64,000 bases of DNA from Niabella soli DSM 19437 (GTDB lineage: Bacteria > Bacteroidota > Bacteroidia > Chitinophagales > Chitinophagaceae), in NCBI RefSeq assembly GCF_000243115.2, contig NZ_CP007035.1:2232001-2296000 (forward strand), written 5' to 3'. Shown one piece after another: positions 8,242 to 16,357 of this stretch. A program made the position numbers and the translations under genes. Position 1 is the first letter of the stretch. The number at the start of each line of letters is the position of its first letter. The notes under the pieces are model-generated. The model worked only from the letters and a program-made list of their open reading frames with translations, made no database searches and was not told the origin of the DNA.

Positions 8242-8940
8242 TTATTTAATGATCGCAAGGATCCGGTTTATATACCCATCCATAAAATTTCTTGAATCGC
8301 AAGGGTGCGGAACTATTAAGAATATCCTGTTTCCGAATTTGTTATCGTTCACCCCTATTTGAAACGCATTAGCTGTTGCGAACAATTTCTTAAGCGTCAA
8401 ACTTTTTCCTTTCCAGCAAGTAAAATTGTCTGAATACTCCGCTAATGCCAAACGGACTTCATGGCCAAGGCATAAAATAAATTTTGGGTTAACGAGTTTT
8501 ATCTGCTTTACTAAAAACTCAAAACAAAATTGTTTATACTTATCTGTTAAGGGGGTTGCTCGCTTTGTGTTTGTTCCATCTTTGCGTACACCCAAATGCA
8601 AATTGGTGAAGAAGGTTTCCGACAAATCCAAACCTAACTTTTCCTTAAGGTTTCTTATTGTTGGATTCTTATCCGATTCTCGCCTTCCTTTTTCAATACA
8701 GCCTACCAGATACTTTTTGGTTCCAAAATCGTTTCCAACAACCATAACCTTGCACTTTTTCAATTTTGCATTCTGAAAATCTGTTGGATTCTCAAACACG
8801 CCGGACCCCAATGGGAAAAATCCAAAATCCAGTTTTTTATATTTGTTTTCTATTCCCGAGTTCTCAAATATTTTTCCTAAATCATTGGTTTCCTTACAAA
8901 AATTCTCATACTGCTCAATAAGCTCAATTGGTTTCATCAT
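8242..8940 (-). CDS. Uracil-DNA-glycosylase-fold protein of unknown specificity
   Basis: In this 232-residue protein the order of motifs resembles the UDG superfamily. VMVVGNDFGT (about 67-76) sits where motif A lies, FFTNLHLGVR (about 110) follows, then NPKFILCLGHEV (about 155), and LIVPHPCDSRN (about 210) sits where the catalytic His-loop lies. It is not a canonical Ung, MUG or family-4 enzyme, as the classic GQDPYH and iron-cluster cysteines are absent. I infer a base-excision or nucleotide-binding activity. It is the last gene of an overlapping three-gene set behind a WYL-type regulator and overlaps its neighbour by 17 bases. DNA here is AT-richer than the flanks. Confidence 0.6.
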   Translation of the reverse strand: MMKPIELIEQYENFCKETNDLGKIFENSGIENKYKKLDFGFFPLGSGVFENPTDFQNAKLKKCKVMVVGNDFGTKKYLVGCIEKGRRESDKNPTIRNLKEKLGLDLSETFFTNLHLGVRKDGTNTKRATPLTDKYKQFCFEFLVKQIKLVNPKFILCLGHEVRLALAEYSDNFTCWKGKSLTLKKLFATANAFQIGVNDNKFGNRIFLIVPHPCDSRNFMDGYINRILAIIK

Positions 8941-9547
8941 TTGTTATTTTAAAGTTTAAAAATGCTAATTTAAAAAGTATATCGTCCGATAAGCCACTTT
9001 TTTTCCTCGAACGCTTTTCAGATAAACCTATCGAACAAAATTCCCTGTAAAGTGCATACTGGTTACTTAAAAGAATCATATAATCGGCCATCAAATCCTT
9101 ATAATAGTTATGTTCCTTGCCGTCACTACCAAAATACAATCCAGACTCAAGACTCTCAATTAAATAAAAACTATCATTGTCGTCTTCCATCCATTTGCCA
9201 TCTGCATTCAACTCTTTTGGCTTGTATACTTTCAAATTTATAAAGTCAATTTTTAGCGGCGCTATAGCAATTTCCTCCAAATCAATAACAATCGGATCCT
9301 CAATACCAGGGGCGTTCAGTTTTGTGGCGATAGCATCTATAATTGGCTCAGCGCTTTCTCCTGCTATTGCTAGCAAATCGTTTAGCAAACTAAAATCACA
9401 ACAGTAATCAGCAGGGTTGTACACTTCGGGATCAATATTGTCTTTTATATACCCAAAGATGGTAACATCCGATTCCAGAGGGCCTGGTTCGAAAATGATT
9501 TTATCAATGTAAATTTCATTAAGGTATTTATAGTTTGGCTTGTACAT
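8924..9547 (-). CDS. Unknown protein of the WYL/DUF1643 cassette
   Basis: I recognise no family for this 207-residue protein. The first half is acidic (PLESDVTIFGYIKDNIDPEV, then two alternating strands such as PIVIDLEEIAIAPLKIDFIN). The middle has a Tyr-rich patch (EHNYYKDLMADYMILLSNQY) and the end is basic then helical. There is no signal peptide or membrane helix, so it is probably cytoplasmic. It overlaps the DUF1643 gene by 20 bases and the UDG-fold gene by 17, which points to translational coupling and a joint job. One hand-counted line (9121-9180) has 19 of 60 GC, unlike the flanking housekeeping genes. Confidence 0.8.
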   Translation of the reverse strand: MYKPNYKYLNEIYIDKIIFEPGPLESDVTIFGYIKDNIDPEVYNPADYCCDFSLLNDLLAIAGESAEPIIDAIATKLNAPGIEDPIVIDLEEIAIAPLKIDFINLKVYKPKELNADGKWMEDDNDSFYLIESLESGLYFGSDGKEHNYYKDLMADYMILLSNQYALYREFCSIGLSEKRSRKKSGLSDDILFKLAFLNFKITNDETN

Positions 9548-10523
9548 TTTTATTTTTTATGAAAAAGATGGTTTCCCCCTGTTGATTTCTAAAATAGAGC
9601 GTGTACCCGGGCTGAAGTTTGTTTCTCAATTGCGCAAACTGTTTCATTATTGGCTTGAGAAGATCCCATAGGTGATAACCGGTGGTATCTGCTATTGACC
9701 AGAAAAGTGTATTCAAGTTTGTTTGGGAATTTACAAAATCATTACAGTAATAGTAATTAAATTGTCCTACTGGGGTTTTTATATCATATCTTACAAACAG
9801 ATGCAGATCAAGACAAAAATCTTCTGAAGAAGAAACAGTTATGATTGACTGCACAACATCTGTAATATTGGTTTCTCTAAAATGATTCAGTTGGTCGCTT
9901 GTCAGATACCTGGGTGCAGCTCGCAGTATTTCTTCATCCAAATGACAATTATATATCCCTTTTTCGAGTTTTACCAGGTTATCAAATCCTAAGGGGAGCG
10001 CCCTTTTAAGCATGCTTTTTTTATGAACCATAAAGAATAGCTTCTTCGTGTTTTTCGCACTGTTTAAATGTGTTTGAAGGCGTGGGGCCCAGGGCTTACC
10101 CATTTTATAAGAATAAGGCCTAAAAAATAGGTCATAGACCCGGGATTCCCGATCGAGCGAATCTTTTTTACCATTCGGCGCTAAATCAAGATACTTGCTT
10201 TTGGGAGTTCTATCCTTCCAACAAGGAACCATTTTAGCTACATTAGCAATAATATTGGCAAGATGCTTATCGTTATCTAATCCAATAGAATCTTCCTGAT
10301 AACGGAATTCACGAATGTTTGATATTAGTGCAAATAAATTTCCAACAACAAACCCACCAAAACCGTTTTCTTTAGCGTATGCCTCATGTTTTTGCAATAT
10401 TGCCCGCTCTCTTGGGAACGGATGATCTCCTAAAAACGCCACAAGAGGGCGGGTTTCATCAAAAATCCTGACAAGCTGATATCGATACTTTCTATCGGGT
10501 GAAAAAACAGTAATTTCTTTCAT
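9528..10523 (-). CDS. DUF1643-domain protein with an extra C-terminal domain
   Basis: Residues 9-105 resemble DUF1643: KYRYQLVRIFDETRPLVAFL, a Gly-rich FGGFVVGNLFALIS, then DSIGLDNDKHLANIIANVAK and a Trp. The usual LNPS-type motif after the first strand is replaced here by GDHPFPRERAIL. About 200 further residues (GIYNCHLDEEILRAAPRYL, then a beta-rich stretch DFCLDLHLFVRYDI) are not part of that domain and I do not recognise them. DUF1643 proteins are uncharacterised. This is the first intact gene downstream of the WYL-type regulator, 72 bases away, and is preceded by an inverted and a direct repeat. Confidence 0.7.
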   Translation of the reverse strand: MKEITVFSPDRKYRYQLVRIFDETRPLVAFLGDHPFPRERAILQKHEAYAKENGFGGFVVGNLFALISNIREFRYQEDSIGLDNDKHLANIIANVAKMVPCWKDRTPKSKYLDLAPNGKKDSLDRESRVYDLFFRPYSYKMGKPWAPRLQTHLNSAKNTKKLFFMVHKKSMLKRALPLGFDNLVKLEKGIYNCHLDEEILRAAPRYLTSDQLNHFRETNITDVVQSIITVSSSEDFCLDLHLFVRYDIKTPVGQFNYYYCNDFVNSQTNLNTLFWSIADTTGYHLWDLLKPIMKQFAQLRNKLQPGYTLYFRNQQGETIFFIKNKNVQAKL

Positions 10524-10531
10524 TTTTATAG

Positions 10532-10552
10532 GCAGATAGTTATTTCATCTGC
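10532..10552. promoter_or_regulatory. Inverted repeat before the DUF1643 gene, candidate operator
   Basis: gcagat and atctgc flank nine bases, eight bases before the start codon of the DUF1643 gene. Its position in the only spacer of the cassette makes it a candidate site for the WYL-type regulator. This is inference from position. Confidence 0.45.
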
Positions 10553-10574
10553 ACATAAAATTATGGAATCGCTG

Positions 10575-10591
10575 TGTCAAATTCTGTCAAA
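10575..10591. promoter_or_regulatory. Direct repeat tgtcaaa-ttc-tgtcaaa
   Basis: Two copies of tgtcaaa are spaced exactly 10 bases apart, one helical turn. They lie between the regulator's stop codon and the inverted repeat. This arrangement suits a DNA-binding dimer; it could also be chance in AT-rich DNA. Confidence 0.4.
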
Positions 10592-10595
10592 CGAA

Positions 10596-11675
10596 TCACC
10601 TGGCGTTTTCTTTCCAAAACAACGTGCGGTGTTTGAGCGAAGGGTTATGATTATTGAAATCAATGCATTCCTGATGAATTTTGTTCACAAGAGTGAGTAA
10701 AGCTTTGGGCTTCACCACACGAACATTATTCATCCATTGAATGACCCAGCCAACCAGTTCCCCATTTAAAGCACAAGAAAAGGTCATCCTGAATTTCTTA
10801 TTTTTCCTGAGCTCAAATCTTTGATCATAATGCCAAAAGAAGAGGCTGATATAATGCCCTGTTACCTGGTCAATTTCCAATTCGATTTGATAAACTTTTT
10901 CATCAATATTTTGTGATACGCCAAAATGCGTTTTGGTAAATTGATTATACATTTCAATGTACCTGTTCGGCTTAAAGATGTCATTTGTTAAACTCAGTTG
11001 TAAAAAAGCATCAAAGCCGACTACAACAATTTTTTTGTCTGTTTCATTATAGGCACATAGATGTAACAGTCCTCTATGGTTTAATAATGAAAGCGGATAG
11101 AGTATATCTTTTTCAAAAACCCTGTCTGTTTCTGAGTCGAAGTAATCATTGAGTTTTTCTACGACAATTTTTCTTTTGTTTTAAATAGCCCAAATTACTT
11201 GTTCTATAATCTCCAACTGCTCTTTTGAATATTGCATTTCGTAAAATCCGCTACTGTCTAATCCCATACTGAAAGCATCAACAGAGTATTCAAGTCTTGA
11301 TTTACTGTTTCGCTCATGAAACTGGTTTTCAAATTTGATGAAGGATGATTTTTTGATCTTCAAAATATCTTTGGGAACAAAGACCTTTGACAAAAAATGA
11401 GCGTTGATGTCCGAAATGTTCAACTCCTTTGCACCTTGAGCATGCACGATCTTCCAGGTCTTTTTGTTGAATTCCCCAGTGTACACTTCAATTTCCTGTC
11501 CCTGAATTTTCAAACTCTCGGACAACTCATTCAAATACCGATAAAGTGTCCTGTCTGAGAAATCATATCCTTGTTTTCTTTTCCAATCTCTGAAGATCGC
11601 CATCGTACAAGGCGATTGTTGAAGCCTTGAGTAAAGATGCAGGAGTATCTCCGATTTCCTGGGATGAGCTGTCAT
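10596..11675 (-). pseudogene. WYL-domain HTH regulator interrupted by one in-frame stop
   Basis: Two open stretches share one frame. 11675-11184 encodes a winged-helix N-terminus (RTLYRYLNELSES as recognition region) and the linker ending QVIWAI. 10952-10596 encodes the C-terminus. Between them the frame continues without shift after a single TAA at 11183-11181. It reads NKRKIVVEKLNDYFDSETD, then KDILYPLSLLNHRGLLHLCAY, a good WYL domain. Read through, the protein would be 359 residues, about the family's length. AI(K)NKR is expected at the break, so one AAA-to-TAA change would explain it. WYL proteins often repress defence operons. If truly broken, the cassette may be constitutive; a sequencing error is the alternative. 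Confidence 0.75.
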
Positions 11676-11974
11676 GTCAAATCAATTGGGTTGAGTTCAA
11701 GAGGGATGCCCCTTCGCAATCATTTTAAACGCAATTTAAAGCATCAAATTTTGTAAATCAAAGGAATTTAGGAACAGTTTGCAGACAATATACAAGTGCT
11801 AAGTCAGGCCATTTATGTATAGATATACTGGTAACAGCCCCCTTCAGCGTTAAAATATCCGGTTCGCTGGTTATTCCTATTTTCGCCTGAGCCGCCCCCT
11901 CGTAATTATCCCTATAAAATCCCCACTTTATCCCAAATTGTTCCGATCTTTATTCGTTTTGCAAGGTGTACAAT
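11676..11974. other. AT-rich spacer between cassette and PAP2 gene
   Basis: About 300 bases with no credible gene. I looked for a repeat of the tRNA-Glu 3' end that would mark an integration junction and found none. No clear TAnnTTTG promoter could be assigned to either flanking gene. Confidence 0.4.
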
Positions 11975-12859
11975 ATGGACGATCAAAAAAGACTTACGGT
12001 TTTTAACAAGTGGATGGGAACACCGGGCCCGCTGAATACCCTTGTCACTAACAATTATGCCAGGCTCAGCAGCATCCTGTTTTTATTCCCCCTTATTTTA
12101 TTGACTGCCATTATCTTATTTCTTTACAGCCAGGGGGCTTTATCTGTTGACGGATACACACATATTCAAAAGGATTGCTTCCTTCTTATTAATCACCGTT
12201 TGGGACAATATCCAACCCTCCAGTTTAATCTCACCCAAATAGGAGATGCACTGATCTCTTTATCGCTTTTAAGTATTTTCATTATATATGCTCCAAGAAT
12301 CTGGGAGGCTTTATTACCTGGCTTGCTGGTTTCTCTTTTATTTTCAAGTTTGCTAAAACCGCTGTTTGCCGTACCAAGACCTGCGGCGGTATTTGATACT
12401 ACCAGTTTTATTATCGTTGGGAAAAAATTGTCCGGATTCAACAGTACGCCTTCCGGGCACTCCATCACCATTTTTACCGTACTTGCGGTATTGCTGTTTG
12501 CATTGGCTCCTCAAAAGCTGAACAATAAAATCATCTGGTTTTTTTTAGCGGGCAGCATCGGGCTGCTGGTGGCGTTTTCAAGAGTCGGCGTGGGCGCCCA
12601 TTATCCGCTTGATGTTATTACGGGTGGTATTGCAGGATATATTTCGGGGCTTATAGGTATTTTTACCAGTCGGAACTACAAAATTTTCACCTGGGTTGGC
12701 AATAAAAAATGCTACCCGGTATTTATTTTAGCATTTCTGATTGGTGGTGCTGTATTAATTGGCAAAATAATTAACGAAAACCTGATAATATTCTACCTGG
12801 CATTGGCCTGCCTGCTTGTTTCACTCTATAAAACGATCACTATTTATGCTAAAAAATAA
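11975..12859 (+). CDS. PAP2-family membrane phosphatase (LpxE/LpxF-like)
   Basis: In this 294-residue protein I choose the ATG at 11975; a GTG at 11966 is possible. There are about six membrane helices. The three PAP2 motifs are present: KPLFAVPRP (about 115), TPSGHSIT (about 160) and SRVGVGAHYPLDVITG (about 205), carrying the catalytic His and supporting Arg residues. Such enzymes remove phosphates from lipids at the periplasmic face. The next gene encodes a phosphoethanolamine transferase and overlaps by 14 bases, so removal of a lipid A phosphate followed by re-decoration is a natural inference. Recycling of undecaprenyl pyrophosphate is an alternative role. Confidence 0.82.
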   Translation: MDDQKRLTVFNKWMGTPGPLNTLVTNNYARLSSILFLFPLILLTAIILFLYSQGALSVDGYTHIQKDCFLLINHRLGQYPTLQFNLTQIGDALISLSLLSIFIIYAPRIWEALLPGLLVSLLFSSLLKPLFAVPRPAAVFDTTSFIIVGKKLSGFNSTPSGHSITIFTVLAVLLFALAPQKLNNKIIWFFLAGSIGLLVAFSRVGVGAHYPLDVITGGIAGYISGLIGIFTSRNYKIFTWVGNKKCYPVFILAFLIGGAVLIGKIINENLIIFYLALACLLVSLYKTITIYAKK

Positions 12860-14393
12860 ATTGAAATTAGCGCGGTTTAATAACCTGAAGTTAATGCAGT
12901 TCGCTTTGTTAATGAGTGTGCTGAATTTCCTGTTCTTCCACCTCCCCTTTTACACCTATGTCGTAAATAATGTTGACTATAAAAGATTGAACGGCATTAT
13001 CATAATTATAAGTCTAATAATTTTAATGCTGGTGGCTAATGCTTTTGTTTTTTATTTATTCCTGTTCCTCTCGCGTGTGGTAGGAAAATTTTTATTGGTT
13101 GTCATTTTTATTCTCAATGCCATTGCCCTTTACTTTGTTAATACTTACCATGTCATTATAGATGGAATTATGATGGGCAATGTGCTCAATACCGATTACG
13201 GCGAAGCGAGCAGTTTTTTTTCTATTAAGTTGATTGTATACATAATTGTATTGGGCATCCTCCCCAGTATTTACATCATTAAAGCAAAAATAATCACTGT
13301 AACCCTGAAGCGTTTTTTGACCACGTCCTCGCTTGCTTTATTGTTTATGATCATTATTGCATTTTTGAATGCAAGCAATTGGTTGTGGATCGATAAAAAT
13401 TCAAAACAACTGGGCGGGCTTGCGATGCCCTGGTGCTATTTTGTAAATACGGGTATTCATTATGTCCGTCAGCACGATAAAAATAAAAAAGAAATCTTAT
13501 TGCCAACCGCTACGATAAAAGATACCGAAAAAGCGGTTGTAGTGCTGGTTATAGGAGAATCGGCAAGAAGAGAAAATTTCTCTTTGTACGGCTATTCGAG
13601 AAATACGAACCCATTGCTTTCCCAAACCCCCAACTTATTTCACTTTGACGCCACCTCCTGTGCTACCTACACCACCGCAGGCGTAAAGTGTATTTTAGAG
13701 CACACGCATACCGACGAGCTCTATGAAATCCTCCCCAATTATTTATACCGGAATAATGTAGAAGTTATTTGGCGGACCACCAACTGGGGAGAACCTCCTG
13801 TACATATTCAAAACTATCAAAACAAAGATGCTTTAATGCGCGATTGCAAAGGCGATAGTTGCAATTACGATGGCGTTCTTTTAAACGGTCTGAAGGAACA
13901 AATAGCCGCCAGCAAAAAAAATAAAATTTTGGTTGTACTGCACACCAGTACCAGCCATGGCCCTACCTACAGCAAGAAATACCCCGCGCAATTTGAAACT
14001 TTTAAACCCGTTTGCAACAGTGTGGAACTGGGAAATTGTTCTAAAGAAGAGCTCATTAACGCCTATGACAATACGATTGTTTATACAGATTACCTCTTAC
14101 ACGATATAATTGAAGATCTGAAACAATTAAGCGGGTATAAAAGCACGATGATCTTTGTTTCGGATCATGGCGAATCTTTGGGAGAAAAAAATCTGTATAT
14201 GCATGGAGTGCCTTTGAGTATTGCGCCAAAGGAACAGTACGAGATCCCTTTTATTGTTTGGGTATCCGATAGTTCCAGGCAACTCAAGCCCAATAAGGAC
14301 CTGACCCAAAATTATGTATTTCACAGTGTGTTGAATTTCCTGAGCATACAAAGCCCTATTTATGATGAGAAGATGAACATTTTCAAAAATTAG
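12846..14393 (+). CDS. eptA: Phosphoethanolamine transferase, EptA-like
   Basis: This protein is 515 residues from the ATG at 12846; a TTG 30 bases upstream is less likely. Five N-terminal membrane helices (about 1-175) precede a periplasmic sulfatase-fold domain. Visible metal and catalytic elements are LVIGESARRENFSLYGY (Glu), TSCATYTTAGVKC (nucleophile Thr) and FVSDHGESLG (Asp/His). Cys pairs in the domain fit family disulfides. The enzyme moves phosphoethanolamine from phosphatidylethanolamine to lipid A, lowering negative charge and affinity for cationic peptides. The overlap with the PAP2 gene suggests coupled translation and sequential action on lipid A. The exact acceptor is inferred. 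Confidence 0.85.
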   Translation: MLKNKLKLARFNNLKLMQFALLMSVLNFLFFHLPFYTYVVNNVDYKRLNGIIIIISLIILMLVANAFVFYLFLFLSRVVGKFLLVVIFILNAIALYFVNTYHVIIDGIMMGNVLNTDYGEASSFFSIKLIVYIIVLGILPSIYIIKAKIITVTLKRFLTTSSLALLFMIIIAFLNASNWLWIDKNSKQLGGLAMPWCYFVNTGIHYVRQHDKNKKEILLPTATIKDTEKAVVVLVIGESARRENFSLYGYSRNTNPLLSQTPNLFHFDATSCATYTTAGVKCILEHTHTDELYEILPNYLYRNNVEVIWRTTNWGEPPVHIQNYQNKDALMRDCKGDSCNYDGVLLNGLKEQIAASKKNKILVVLHTSTSHGPTYSKKYPAQFETFKPVCNSVELGNCSKEELINAYDNTIVYTDYLLHDIIEDLKQLSGYKSTMIFVSDHGESLGEKNLYMHGVPLSIAPKEQYEIPFIVWVSDSSRQLKPNKDLTQNYVFHSVLNFLSIQSPIYDEKMNIFKN

Positions 14394-14439
14394 AACGAAA
14401 AGGATTGACAGGAGCTGACCCAAAAAAAGTGCAAACAAA

Positions 14440-14536
14440 TGATTAGCGGGAATTCGGGAAAACAGGGAGATTTGCTTTTCAATCTTTTTAAATTTACCGT
14501 CTTGCCGCCTTACCGGCAAAAAATGCTTTTTAGTCA
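14440..14536 (+). repeat. Dispersed hairpin element, copy 1 of 3
   Basis: The left arm (gcgggaattcgggaaaacag) and right arm (ccgtcttgccgccttaccgg) are imperfect reverse complements around a T-rich centre, followed by ctttttagtcac. Closely similar sequences occur at 30434-30531 and 44441-44541 in the same orientation. This copy lies between convergent genes and could also act as a terminator. Confidence 0.7.
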
Positions 14537-14596
14537 CCTTTCATAATTCCGGCTTTTCCCGCGGGCTTCTTTTTTTGCTGCCAACAACCAACGCTC

Positions 14597-16345
14597 TTAG
14601 GCGGCGTCATCCCTGTTTGTTTGCAAACTATTTAAAACAAAAGAAAAGGTGGACCCCGCCCCAAAATCACTTTTTACAGCGATCTGGCCGCCCTGTACCT
14701 CAATAAACTCTTTACTGATACTTAGCCCTAAACCGGTACCTTCTTTTTTGGTTCCGGGTATTCTGAAATACCTTTCGAATACTTTATCGACGTATTGAGG
14801 GGGAATGCCCTGACCGGTATCAGTAACGGCGAATCTTATTTTATTGTCCCCGGCCGTCACACCAATGCTTATCCTGGAATTATCATAGGAATAGCGGATC
14901 GCGTTGGACAATAAATTGGTCAGCACCCAGGCCGTTTTTTCTTTATCTGCCAGCACCTGGGGCAGGTTGTCCGCAATTTTTATAGCTACCTGCACCTGCT
15001 TTTGCTCGGCAGCCGCCCTGGTAGCGCTTACCGCATACGCTACAATTTCTTCCACGTTAGCGGGCATTACGTTGATCTGGATGGTGCCACTATCCACCTG
15101 GGTCATATTCAGCAATTCGCCGGTAATCTTCAGCAAACGCCCGGCATCCTCTTTAATGCTCTCAACAAGCCCCCGCTGCTCTTCATTTAATGCGCCCACC
15201 TGTTTGTTTTCCAATAACTGCAGGCTCATTTTAATAGCTGCGATCGGCGTTTTCAGTTCGTGTGATACCGTTGCAATAAAATTAGTTTTTGCAAAGTCCA
15301 GTTCTTTGTACGGTGTAATATTTTGTAAAAGAATTACATCGCCAATATGCACCTCTTCCTCTTCTCCTGTTGGAACGATCCGGATGGGTATAATTTCTTT
15401 CTCAAAATAGCTTTCCTTGTTGTCGGCATATATTTTTACCGGTAATGACTTTATCGCACCCGTTTCGGCTGCAAGATTTTCTGCCAGCGATTTTACCAGG
15501 TCGTTCTGCAGGGCAACCTCCCGGATATTCTTTCCTACTATAAGCTCTTCGGGCATACCGGTTATTTTCAGCGCCGTATTATTCGCAAATAATATGGTTT
15601 GATTACTATCCAAACCAATAACAGGGTCGCTCATATTATTAATGAGCGTTTCAATCCGCTTCTTTTCCATCATCAGTTTATCAACATCACTCGCTTTATA
15701 TTCCTCTAATTTTTCTGCCATGGTATTAAACGATGCGGCCAACATTCCAAATTCATTGTCCTTTTCAAAATGGACGCGTTGCGAATAATTTTGGGCCGCA
15801 ATTTGTTTAATACTGGCCGTTAGTTCTTTAATAGGGTTGGCAATATTTGATGGCAGGTTTACGAGCAGTGTAAATGCGATCAGAAAGCACAGCGTTCCGG
15901 TCAGATCCACCCAAAAGATCGAGTTCAATGCTGTTTTTCCGGCAATTTCACTTTTTCGCTGTATCGCCTGCATGTTTAACAGCATGATATTCGATATGTC
16001 TTTTCTCACCGCTCTTATGAGGAAACTGTCTGAGCCTGTTTGCTTCAGACCGGAAAAGTTCCGGGCAAGATTGTCCGTCAACTCCCGCTCCCCAACTTCT
16101 GTAATATTCTTTTGTTGCAATTTCAAATTACTTTCAAACAAATTTAAATTCTTCGGGTCGCCAATGCCGTCATCCAGCGCTATATGCATTTCTCGGGAGT
16201 AGTTCAGGGTGTTATAATTTGCAACAAGGATATTTTGCGTATCCGCACTTAACCGGTTAATAAATATGGTGCTCATGGCTGTGAGCAACACGATCATCAG
16301 GAACAAAAGCCCCACCCCCAATATCAATTTTGCTTTTATTTTCAT
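14597..16345 (-). CDS. Membrane histidine kinase (HAMP-PAS-HisKA-HATPase) of the Kdp cluster
   Basis: The 582-residue kinase has membrane helices at about 7-27 and 145-165 enclosing a periplasmic sensor. HAMP (NPIKELTASIKQIAAQNYSQ) and PAS (about 235-340) domains follow, then HisKA with FIATVSHELKTPIAA (phospho-His) and HATPase with DTGQGIP and GTGLGLSI. It follows the KdpD-domain gene by 12 bases. In most bacteria sensor domain and kinase form one KdpD chain; here they are two genes. I infer that it reads potassium or turgor together with the KdpD protein and phosphorylates the sigma-54 activator upstream in the locus. Confidence 0.88.
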   Translation of the reverse strand: MKIKAKLILGVGLLFLMIVLLTAMSTIFINRLSADTQNILVANYNTLNYSREMHIALDDGIGDPKNLNLFESNLKLQQKNITEVGERELTDNLARNFSGLKQTGSDSFLIRAVRKDISNIMLLNMQAIQRKSEIAGKTALNSIFWVDLTGTLCFLIAFTLLVNLPSNIANPIKELTASIKQIAAQNYSQRVHFEKDNEFGMLAASFNTMAEKLEEYKASDVDKLMMEKKRIETLINNMSDPVIGLDSNQTILFANNTALKITGMPEELIVGKNIREVALQNDLVKSLAENLAAETGAIKSLPVKIYADNKESYFEKEIIPIRIVPTGEEEEVHIGDVILLQNITPYKELDFAKTNFIATVSHELKTPIAAIKMSLQLLENKQVGALNEEQRGLVESIKEDAGRLLKITGELLNMTQVDSGTIQINVMPANVEEIVAYAVSATRAAAEQKQVQVAIKIADNLPQVLADKEKTAWVLTNLLSNAIRYSYDNSRISIGVTAGDNKIRFAVTDTGQGIPPQYVDKVFERYFRIPGTKKEGTGLGLSISKEFIEVQGGQIAVKSDFGAGSTFSFVLNSLQTNRDDAA

Positions 16346-16357
16346 TGGTTGAAATCT

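Noticed and set aside
8242-8940. Canonical uracil-DNA glycosylase (ung)
   Set aside because: The GQDPYH and HPS motifs of Ung are not present. Only a distant fold-level resemblance is supported.
8047-11975. Integration site (att repeat) next to tRNA-Glu
   Set aside because: I looked for a copy of the tRNA 3' end (gattcccgtacgcggt) at the far side of the cassette and found none; no integrase is visible. The island claim rests on gene content and AT richness only.
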